Assembly: GCA_030248135.1 (NCBI GenBank)
Contig: JASANC010000576.1
Span: 1-59,509, forward strand
Source of the DNA: Theristus sp. LFF4_11
Lineage: Eukaryota; Nematoda; Chromadorea; Monhysterida; Xyalidae
Direction of reading: 5' to 3'
DNA: 59,509 bases
Shown here piece after piece: positions 9,801-19,340 of this stretch. A program made the translations under genes and the position numbers. Under the pieces are notes generated by a model. That model was not told the DNA's origin and ran no database searches. It worked only from the letters and a program-made list of their open reading frames with translations. Every line of letters begins with the position of its first letter. Position 1 is the first letter of the stretch.

Positions 9801-12800
9801 CAAGTCAGAAAGGTAAAAGAAAAAAAAACGAAAGCCACGTTTCATGTTTCAGGTCGGCTTCAACGGCGGCAACGCGACCGGTTTCACGGAGCTGCCGTAC
9901 TCGGCCGAAGGCAACTCGTACAAACTCGTCCAGTTCGGTGCGACCCCTACCGCCGGTCGCTGGCAGGCGCGCGTCGATGAGGAGATCATCTATGGCGGCT
10001 GCACGAACAACACCGTCGGTTAGCGCGCTGCTGGTATTCGGTCAACAGAACACGATGGAAGAAGATATACCAATATCAATACCAATACAACTGCCAATTT
10101 CAATACCAATACCAATACCAATAATACAACTGCCAGTTTCAATACCAATACCAACACCGATTCCAGTACCAATGCCATAACCAATGCCAATACCAATACC
10201 AATACCATAACCAATGCCAATACCAATACCATAACCAATGCCAATACCAATACCAATACCATAACCAATGCCAATACCAATACCATAACCAATGCCAATA
10301 CCAATACCAATACCATAACCAATGCCAATACCAATACCTATTCCAATTACTGAAATCAAACTTTGAAAAATTGAAAACTCACAAAAACGCTCGGATTTCA
10401 ATTTCTGTCAAACGTTTGGTGTTTTTAATTGGTATTAGTCGGCATACATACTGTACATACATACATAGTTAGTCAGTGTACGACAGGCCATTAGATGTGT
10501 TGCCAAAAAGAACACCTTTCAAGCAACACGCACAACGTGGTTTCAGGCAAAATCGCCGTCCACCAACCGTACTACGACATGCTCGGTGGCGCGCCAATCA
10601 ACGTGTCCGGGCCGTGCTTTCGGCCGGAGGATCGTATCAAACTGCAAGTAGACGTGTTGACGATCGATTGTGTGCGGGTATGTAGCTGGCTTTAAAGCTG
10701 GAAACGTCAAAAAACGCAAATGTGAAAAATAAAATGCAAACTCTCAGGTTAACATGGCCATTGCACGTTGCGTCATACCGCCGTACGCGCTGTACGTGCA
10801 GGGCGCAAACACGGTGAAAATCTCAATCGACGCCGGCCACAGCTATCCATTCTTCGGATTGCTCTACATCAGTACGCAAGTTGTTTCTTCCTTTGATGTT
10901 CGCGCTTGCGCTAGATAAAAATGTCCAAAGTACTGTCCAAAGTCCATGTACTGTCTGCCGCGGTGTCCTGTCCCGTATGGTGTCCCGGAACCAAAAGTAG
11001 CTCATCGGAACATGAGCTATTATTAATTTTTTAAGTTCTGACTGAATGCGTGTGCAGACATGAAAGAATACTAGTTTCAATCTCTATGTGGCAATTCAAA
11101 GTCACCTAAGTGACTCGGCCCTATCTGGGGGACTCGGCTCGGATCACTTTACCAATTTTGAATTCCCGCGTCATACATGAAACTGTTAACCTATCTATGC
11201 GCGCATTGAGTTGCGAAACCAAAATAAAAGATCATACCTGAGCAACCATGGCCTCAACAAACATACTAACGAAACCCTTGGCTTTTTCATGCAGCTACAA
11301 TTATATCCGGTACAGAACACGGACACCAGTTCTAACATTTTTATTCAGCGTGCTGTGTGTCCTTGTGTGTTGACATTTTTCCCCATTCTCACAAACAGAC
11401 CCGACGCCGCGAAGCCGACGCATGGTGAAACTGATCGACGATCCGATACAAACACAAAACAATTGGCGTGACCCGTACGCGGAGACGTTGACGTTTCAGT
11501 GGAGTGCACAGAACATCTCCACAAACTTGAATTCACGCGTGGACGTACTGCTCTGGGGCTACTGGGAAGACACGCTGAAGCATGACCTTCGACTGGTTCG
11601 TTTCTTTACTGCTCTGCTTCTGTGGTGTCACAACGTTCACAAGCGAAAACTGACCAATCATGACCAACCGAAAAAAAACGCTTGTACCATTCAAGGTCGG
11701 CAAAATCGGCGAAGGTCTCACGAACAACGGACTGTACGAGTTTCAACCGAAGCAACTCTGGCAGAAAGACATCGACGTTCGCAATTCGGATCCGTGGACA
11801 CGCGACGAGTCGTTCCGCAAATACTGGGGCGGCGCCGTGAACGTCCGGGTTGCTGGTGAACGTTGGGAGGAGGACATGGGAGACCTGTAAGCAGGACAGG
11901 AGGGCAGTTTGGAAAATTAAAGCACAAACAAAACACAATCACAACTTTACAAAATCAACAATTACAGCAACTACTGGTCGGAGTTGGTGCCGTTTCCGTG
12001 GTACTACCTGGAGAAGTGGAAGTATGAGTACGGCGGATACAACTGGGCACTGGAGATGTGCACCGAGTGGTTCGACTACGATGGCCGACGGACGAACTTT
12101 GTCATGGAGCTTGAGCCGCAGGTGAATAAACAACAAAACGTTGAAGCATTGTTGCGCCTTTGCACATTGTATACAGCAGCAACACATTTGTTTTTTCAGA
12201 CCAGCTGCCCGTGCACACTTGACCAGGCGGTCGCCGACTTTGGACGATGGGCACCGTATGAGAGCTGCGACATGAACGGCGACAGCTTCTGCTACTATCA
12301 CAACGCCGCCACGCATTGCGTCATTTCGACGAAAACCATGTACAGTGTGACCAGAGATATTGTTTCTGACACTTTAGCGGTGTACTTTAGTGCTTACTTT
12401 GTATTGAGGTGTATCAGAAAACCACATTTGATCTGCAGCAGTCTTTTATTGCATCATGAAAGGTAAAACAATCTCAAATTTCCTTTGCAGCTGGACCGGT
12501 TCCGCGCAAGTGTGCTGCTACGAGGCGGGCGGCTTCCTGATGTTCGGCAGCGAGGACTACGAGTACGACATGGACTACCTGCGGTTCTACGGCGCCGGCA
12601 CCGCGTGGCGCGCGCATCCCTGGGGCACCGCGCCCTACCGTCGACCGCCGTTCGTGCCCGGCCTCTCCAACTTCTACAACGATCTACTGCCGTTCGACGT
12701 CTGCTGCAAGTGGGCCGGCCACTGCGAGTTCTACTACTGGCGGCGGCCCTCGTCGGGATGTCAGGCGTATCGGCCGCCGGCAATCGGTATGCGAGTCTTT

Positions 12801-15800
12801 TGTTTTTTGCTTTTGTCTTGTTGTCATTCGTTTTTTTCGAAACCAACTGTGACGAAAGCAACCGCTCAGGTTACGTGTACGGTCTCGGCCACTACGTCAC
12901 ATTCGACGGCACTGAGTATTCGTTCCCGGGCAACGGCTACTTTGTGCTGACGAAACTGAAATCGCCGGCGCACGATTTGATGGTGCAAGTGCGAGCAGAG
13001 GTCCCAGAAAAGACGTTCTGTAAGTTTTGAATCATCATGCGCCGATTATGATCTAGTGGTTATCGCATGAATACTTTCTAAAATGAAAAAAAAAAGTTTT
13101 CGGAAGAATTTTAAAAGATTTTTTTTGAAAAATGTAACTTTATTCTGCATTTGTAGGCGAGTGTGTTCCATGAATTATGCTGATGGATCAATTCAGTTAA
13201 AATTCAATTTTAAGCATCTTCATCCTAAACATAAATTCAATTTTTTTGTTGTTGGGATTTTTGGGCGATGTTTTTAGCCAGGGCTAACCCAGAGAAGCGT
13301 ACAGAACGCCATTGAGTAGGTCGCCCATCGAGTTTTCTCTGTCATTAAGTGCATATACACCCCTCGGCGGGGCTCGATCCCCCAAGCGCACAGACTGTAG
13401 TCTAACGCACTACCACCAGGCCACGAGCGGTGACGTTCAATACACTTCATCTTGCAGGGGACAGTTACGTACCGTCCACTGTTATCACTGGAGTAGCCGC
13501 AAGAGACAACGGCTCAGCAGTCGTTCAAATCTTGGCGCGCAAGTCGCACACCCGTTGGCGATATCGCACCGACGTCTTTGTAGACGGTGAACGCTTCTGG
13601 TTCGACATGTCTTGGAAACGATCGTACAATTTCGCTGGTTAGATTGATTTTATATGGTAATTTTGCCGTCCAAATAATAGTTTGTTTTTGTCGAATCTAA
13701 ATATATTAAACTGAAAAGTTAAAAAGTTTAAGAATGCCAAACAAGCTTGGCGCTTTTCCAGGCGTCAGTTTGCGTGTGCCAATGCGAACGACCGACCAAG
13801 GCATCGTCGAGATCATGTTCGACACCGGCGTTGGCATACGCGCCGAAGAGTTCAAAGGAACACTTGCGATCACCGTTTCGCTGCCACCGAACTACAACGT
13901 CAGCATACCTTGGGTACGTGCGAAACAGCCGTAGTTCTTTTGTTTCTTCATTCACTCTGACCAACATTGAAAAGCAACAAGCGTTTTTTTGGTTTTTAGC
14001 TGTTGCTTTTCAGTCATTATAAAATCATTTTTAATCCACGGTCTTTCCGCGTAGTTTCGCTTCGTCAGTTTCGCCTGTACACAAGACAAAGACAACACCA
14101 AGCATCCAAACACTTTCGACCACCATGAATTGCAAAAATACCATATTCTGCCTAGGACTACCTGCCGGCTGACCAAAGGCGTTGGCTGCCTCGGCCGGAG
14201 CAGACCGACCGACAGGACTGCAAAAAGAACTTCATGACCATGGGACTGCTGGGCACGTTCGACAACGACCCGGACACGGACCTGATGACGCCGGAGTGCA
14301 TGCAGAATCGCATCACTCAGCCGCCGACCGAGTCTGATCTGCAGAGTTTGTACAGGTACCCGGCGAATCAAAATTTCGTAACACGCGTTTTGTTCTAGCT
14401 AATTATTTCATTTGCAAAACCACAAGATACCGATACCAATATCACTACCGATACCGTTGCTAAACTGGATACCAATGTCAATGCCAATACCAATACCGTG
14501 CTTTGACCAGCTCTCGAAATCTCGTAGCATTTCTGAGCGCACCGTTTTTCGTCGTCGGTTATTGGTATATTTGTATCAACTTTGGTACGGAATGACCGAG
14601 TAAACATGGCAGCTTTTTTCAGGGTGCAAAGAGCGCGCGAAATTTGAATGAAAGAAAAAAGACGTTCAGAAACCAAATTGTATGCCAAATTTAACGCGTT
14701 TTTTAGACTTATGGATCCTTCGTGCTATTCTGTTCATTCTTGCTCCCTTGAACACATGATTAGGAGTTATGTTAGCATTTTTGAAAAAGACAACTGCTAG
14801 TCTGCGACTGATCCCGCCTTGACGGGCTGCCTTATTTATTCGGCCATAGTGTAGTGGTTATTGGTATTGCCATTGGTGTTGTCACTGGCACGTTCTTTCG
14901 ACGTGTATTCCCACAAACTTCCATTCGTTTGCAGTAACTTTGGCGAGCGCTGGCGTGCGGACGGCGTACGCCACAAGATCATCTTCGGCACCAACATTCG
15001 GCCGCTGTACAATCCGGCGTTGTTCGGCGACACGCAGAAGTACCAGCCGCAGTTCGTCGTCCGACCGAACGCCGAGCTAAACATCTACCGAGATCTCGTG
15101 TTCACGTACGAACAAGTTCGAGTGAGTCCGCACATGGACGGCTTTTCTTTGTTGAATAGACATGAATTTTTTTTTATTATTTGAAGCATTATTTTGTTTG
15201 TTTTCGTTAAAACGCCCGGTTCGACCTGAGAATTTGAGTTGTTGTTGTTGTTGTTTTGTTGTTGTTGGGATTTTTAGGCGATGTTTTTAGCCAGGGCTAA
15301 CCCAGAGAAGCGTTCAGAACGCCATTGAGTAGGGCGCCCATCGAGTTTTCTCAGTCATTAAGTGCCTATACACCCCTCGGCGGGGCTCGATCCCCCAAGC
15401 GCACAGACTGTAGTCTAACGCACTACCACCAGGCCACGAGGGTGACGTGATTTGAGCTTGGATCAGCACGTTTTTGTTACGTGCAGAGATCCTCCAAACT
15501 GAAAGTCTGCTTGACCGCGGATATTTTGACAAAAAACATGACTCTCTTGTAGGTTTGACACGTCCGAATAAACAGATCTTATTGAGGGCTTTCCCCATAA
15601 CTTGCAGACAACCTGTCAAGGCGTGCCGTCGTGTATCTATGATTTCTACGAAACGGGCATTCGAGAGATTGGTCTCGAGACACTTCGACTCGAGCGAACA
15701 CTGGCGCTCTTGAAGTCGTCCGCCGAACAGCATTGTGAGCGTTCTATGGGTTACAAAGTGTCTGTCATTGATTGAAGACAAAACTGGGAGTATAGTCGTT

Positions 15801-17114
15801 AAAAACGTTGATTGATTTTAAAACTGGGTACTTTCTGTGCTGTTGCAGTGGTGAGCTGCGGGCCGCTGCAGAAGGGTCGCGGCGTGATCAAGTACCCGCA
15901 ATTCGACAACTACCTCGACGGGCGCACCGTCACGTTCGACTGCCAGCCGGAGTTCTTCTTGCACGGCGAGAAACAGCGAACGTGCGTCAACGGCACTTGG
16001 ACGCCCGGCTGGTGGGTCTGGTGCAGAAGTGAGTGGTGTTTCATTTGTTTATTTATTTTATTTATTTGTTCGCGCGCCGGTTCCGAAAATCCTAAGGTGC
16101 CGAACTCCGGCGGAAACGGGCAATATACTGCGCCGAGTCCAATTTACCCTCGGCTCTGGAGGGAGTAGACCATTAGATGTTGTTGGTCACTTTAGTTTCT
16201 CTATTGTGTGTCTTGTTTGCAGCGAGGTTAGAACTTTCCACCTACAGAACGGTAGACGAAAGCCCTACACCTGCGCTACAGACGCGACACATTGCTTTTT
16301 CACAAAACAGTAATACAGAATGATTGCCCGGAAACCTGATTTACCACCGCTTTTCAGCGCGCAACTTTGAGATCTTCTTGAAATGGCTGGTCGGTTTGGG
16401 CACTGCGTTCATCATCATCCTGATCATCGCCGCCATCTTCCTCTGCTGCTACTGGCGGCGTCGCTCGAAGTCGCCGAAAACAGGCGGATACCAGCGACAC
16501 CAGGCAACGTACAGCTACGGGCCGCAGATGCAGCAACAACAACAACAACAACAACAGCCGTATCGCTCCGATCAACTTCAACAGCTTGCTGTGTACGTCT
16601 ACAGCCAAGAATAATTTTTGGGTTGTTTTGTTGGCGAATTGAGCTTGCTTTAAAAGAAGATGCAAAAAAATGAAAACGACCACAACCTGGTTGAACAATG
16701 TGGTTCAATCAATATTTGCCTTGTATTTACCAATCACTCATCACGTATGGTATTAAAATAGCTTAGCTCTATGCGTGAAACATCAGCCTCTTTTTACAGT
16801 GCACGACGTTGTTATACCAGGTTGTTGTCATTTTTATATCTTGTTTTGCAGTCAACTTTCCATCGGAAAAAGTTTTTTTGCCAGTCGGAATGTCGTGTAC
16901 CTTGTTTTCTTCTCGGAAATTCATTTTCTGTTTTATTTTTTGCATGCCCTGTAATATTTTGCTCAGTACACCAATCGACGTGTTTTTCAGGCCCCCAGTA
17001 CACCAGCAAGACCAGAACATTCAAAAGAGCAGAGAGCCGTCGTTCGGCGAACCGATGCCGGTGCTGGAAACGTCGCACAATCGACTGCCGTTGCACGCTC
17101 AAACGCCCATTTGA
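6897..17114 (+). CDS. Mesh/SUSD2-type NIDO-AMOP-vWD-sushi transmembrane protein, copy A (23 exons, about 1344 aa)
   Basis: Exons: 6897-7218, 7568-7713, 7806-7990, 8138-8314, 8398-8533, 8614-8748, 9853-10018, 10547-10677, 10748-10871, 11399-11595, 11696-11886, 11968-12121, 12200-12339, 12491-12786, 12870-13019, 13458-13637, 13762-13913, 14156-14355, 14935-15121, 15608-15734, 15849-16028, 16358-16592, 16991-17114. The sum is 4035 nt, in frame. The protein has a signal peptide ([14 protein letters not shown]), a NIDO domain (about residues 150-330, [16 protein letters not shown]), AMOP (about 689-833, [19 protein letters not shown]), vWD (about 834-1060, [11 protein letters not shown] to [10 protein letters not shown]), sushi (about 1166-1225, TCVNGTWTP), a TM helix ([16 protein letters not shown]) and a tail with nine Gln. 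Drosophila Mesh, a smooth septate junction protein, has this order, so a junction or adhesion role is inferred. The start was chosen at the signal peptide; an upstream in-frame ATG exists at 6822. Confidence 0.9.
7397..7490. mobile_element. Palindromic mini-MITE, family P, copy 3
   Basis: Inverted repeat with ends ggcgcattcacgaaggc and gctttcatgaacgcccc, and the family centre gacgcgttgctgtgttaaaa / aacatggctgcgcggtcac. It lies in intron 1 of Mesh-like gene A and is absent from the matching intron of copy B. Confidence 0.75.
9167..9768. mobile_element. GGCC-array DNA transposon, element 2 (non-autonomous)
   Basis: Same architecture as element 1: start ggctcgtgtactattccgg, about 7 units of attccggcccgNNga, an A/T-rich core (including ctaagccaagcctttttgat), and an inverted array ending gtacccccccg. 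Flanked by ttgtggctg at 9158-9166 and 9769-9777. It lies in intron 6 of Mesh-like gene A; the matching intron of copy B lacks it. Confidence 0.87.
10056..10350. repeat. CCAATA/CCAATG hexanucleotide array
   Basis: Repeats of ccaata, ccaatg and accataa arranged in a higher-order unit of about 33 bp (aataccaataccataaccaa type), in intron 7 of Mesh-like gene A, starting about 40 bp after the 5' splice site. The low-complexity I-G and L-V frames across it are artefacts. Confidence 0.9.
13246..13434 (-). mobile_element. tRNA-derived SINE family 1, copy 1
   Basis: On the minus strand it reads: tRNA-like head with an A-box-like GTGGCCTGGTGGTAGTGCG and a B-box-like GGGGGATCGAGCCCC, a shared body (actcgatgggcg, ctggctaaaaacatcgccc) and an AAC-rich tail. 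It lies in intron 15 of Mesh-like gene A. Other copies: 15238, 31928, 35251, 38920 and 44766. Confidence 0.9.
14425..14500. repeat. Short ACCGATACCAAT-like repeat patch
   Basis: Degenerate gataccaat/gccaatacc units in intron 18 of Mesh-like gene A, similar in composition to the array at 10056-10350. Confidence 0.6.
14590..14850 (+). mobile_element. MITE family X, copy 1
   Basis: Begins gaccgagtaaacatggcagc and ends cttatttattcggccatagt. The interior shares gggtgcaaagagcgcgcgaa, gacgttcagaaacc and tgatcccgccttgacgg with the copies at 46538, 49173 and 57038. It lies in intron 18 of gene A, with a diverged left end. Confidence 0.85.
15238..15447 (-). mobile_element. tRNA-derived SINE family 1, copy 2
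   Basis: Same head, body and tail as copy 1, with an expanded GTT (AAC on its own strand) tail at 15238-15265. It lies in intron 19 of Mesh-like gene A and is absent from the matching intron of copy B. Confidence 0.9.
16078..16305 (-). mobile_element. tRNA-derived SINE family 2, copy 1
   Basis: On the minus strand the head carries an A-box-like TGTAGCGCAGGTGTAGGGC and a B-box-like AAAGTTCTAACCTCG. The body (gtagaccattagatgtt, cctccagagccgaggg on the other strand) is shared with 54650-54885. It lies in intron 21 of Mesh-like gene A. Confidence 0.75.
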
Positions 17115-17234
17115 ATGATGTTTTCATCAAAGAAACGTCATTGGTGAAATTGTAGTCTTCAAGTATGATACATCACTGTAACAAGAACGTGCGGCTCCGG
17201 TGTGTTTGGCGATGTTGGATCCGCATTTTCTGAA

Positions 17235-17715
17235 TACCGTATTACCTCCATTAAACCCCCCCCCCATTAATTCCCCCACCAATAAACCCCCACCCCAACG
17301 ACAAGTTTCCGAATAATCCCCCCCCCCCACAAATAATCCCCCATGGGGGCTAATTGGAAACCTGTTTGAAACACATACCCAGCGAATTCAGTGGCGGAAT
17401 GCAGTGACATTGGTGAAATTGTGCTACCAAAGGCCCCAAAGGGATGAGTTAATGGTAATTTCATTACAAAAGGCTGTTACAAAAGAAAATCTCTGTGAAA
17501 AGTAGAAGTTTCTGCGACTTTCTTGCCTGCCATGCAAGGTATTTTTGCCATTTTTCAACAAACCACCACCCCTAGAATTTGTTTGTAAATAACCCCCTCC
17601 CCCGCCAATAACCCCCCCCCCCCCACAAATAATCCCCCCCCCCACCAATAAACCCCATCCATAAGTCACCGACGTATTAATCCCCCATGGGGGTTTATTG
17701 GAGGTAATACGGTAT
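17235..17715 (-). mobile_element. MITE family G, copy 1
   Basis: Ends ataccgtattacctccatt and tggaggtaatacggtat form a TIR with TA at each end. The arms are strongly C- then G-skewed (runs of 9-14 C). The core (caaaggccccaaaggga, gaagtttctgcgactttctt) matches copy 2 in inverse orientation. Confidence 0.88.
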
Positions 17716-17882
17716 CAGGGTGTGATGTATTGTAAACTCATTGTTGTGTTAAAACAGCTATTGTGTTGATTTTGTTTTTATTTTTTTTTGTTTTCGGGTA
17801 TGTTTTTCATGCTACCATGTTTTTATGTCGGCTTGACAGTCTGTTTTTCACAAAATTTCCAGAGAAGATTGATAGAAGGAAC

Positions 17883-18345
17883 TACCGTATTACCCCCAAT
17901 AAACCCCCATGGGGGATTAATACGTCAGCGACTTTTAGGGGTGGGGGTTTATTGGTGGGGGGGGGATTATTGTTGGGGGGGGGGGTTATCATACAAAAAT
18001 TTCTAGGGGTGGGGTTTTGTTGAAAAATGGCAAAAATACCTTGCATGGCAGGCAAGAAAGTTGCAGAAACTTCTACTTTTCACAGAGATTTCCTTTTGTA
18101 ACAGCCTTTTGTAATGAAATTACCATTAACTCATCCATTTGGGGCCTTTGGTAGCACAATTTCACCAATGTCACTGCATTCAGCCACTGAATTCGCTGGG
18201 TATGTGTTTCAAACAGGTTTCCAATTAACCCCCATGGGGGATTATTTGTGGGGGGGGATTATTTGGAAACTGGTCGGGGGGGTGGGGGTTTATTGGTGGG
18301 GGGGGGGATTAATGGGGGGGGGGCTTTAATGGGGGTAATACGGTA
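17883..18345 (+). mobile_element. MITE family G, copy 2 (inverted relative to copy 1)
   Basis: Ends taccgtattacccccaataa and tggGGgtaatacggta. The core is the reverse complement of the 17235-17715 core (aagaaagttgcagaaacttc). With copy 1 it makes a pair of about 460-480 bp inverted repeats separated by 167 bp, between the two Mesh-like genes. Confidence 0.88.
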
Positions 18346-19340
18346 TTAATTTCGGTGCGCGCGTGAACATAGCTTATGTTCTTTGCTACATATTTCTTTG
18401 CGTCTGTCAATTAGCATTAGAATTTCGACTCTTTTTTAAAATGTTCGCTGTGTTTTAAAAAACTTTTTTCGTCAATTCTACTAAAACGCACACCCTGTCT
18501 GCCATTTGCACTATTTTTGGTTTTGTAATGCGGTTGTGACATGGGGTAATCTTTTTTAAATCGTGACAGCGATATTCTGTACTACTATAAATTGAAAGTA
18601 TAGTGGTTGTGCACAGGTTTTGCATGCTGCTATTGAATGTGTTTTTGCAACTACTCAGCGGTTAATGTTTTTCCGTTTGTTGGTGTGCCCTTTTATTTGT
18701 TGTGGAATGTAAATAACAAGGTGGCATGCATTTTTAATGCGTGTTATCCAGATAATTTCACTGCAGTGACATTACAAGGTTTGCCGTTCACCAGTTTAAT
18801 GGGAATGACAGTTTTGTATCCAGTGTGAACTAGTTACAAAAAGAACGTTCACGGTCTTTTACTCATCCAGGAAACGGTACACATTCAACTTTTCAGACGC
18901 TAATCGCGTTAATATGCTAGAACTTTTTTCATCTTGAATTGATTTCAAAACGTCACGATTATAATGCTTCAGTGGTTTATTGCAAAACAATTGTCCGGAC
19001 TCGCCACAGTGGTGGAAAAGTCGTTTTCGTCGTTTTTAATTTTTGATTTACCTATTTGTTGATACTTTTACAAAAACATGCATGCGCGTTTCTTCTTTAG
19101 TTAATGAAAATCTGTTTGAACATAACGTGTATTTCTTTCTCACACCTGCTGATTATTATTATTTTTTTGTTGTTATCACGCATCATTTTTTTGCGTAAGG
19201 TGCTGCAGCTTTGTATGTATTTGCTAATAAACTTTCAGTGTCACGATCCGTTTCGGTTATGATCAATAATATCCCGATACCTAGAACTCTTCTACAATTC
19301 GACACTTTCAATTCAAAGAAAACCTGTCCTCAGCAACACC
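18346..19340. other. Upstream region of Mesh-like gene B, no gene seen
   Basis: About 1 kb of A/T-rich sequence with no coding exon or transposon end that I recognise. It should include the promoter of copy B. It does not resemble the sequence upstream of copy A, although the two genes share most of exon 1. Confidence 0.5.

Noticed and set aside
10020..10401. Long hydrophobic L-V and G-I frames on the minus strand
   Set aside because: Translation of the CCAATA hexanucleotide array.
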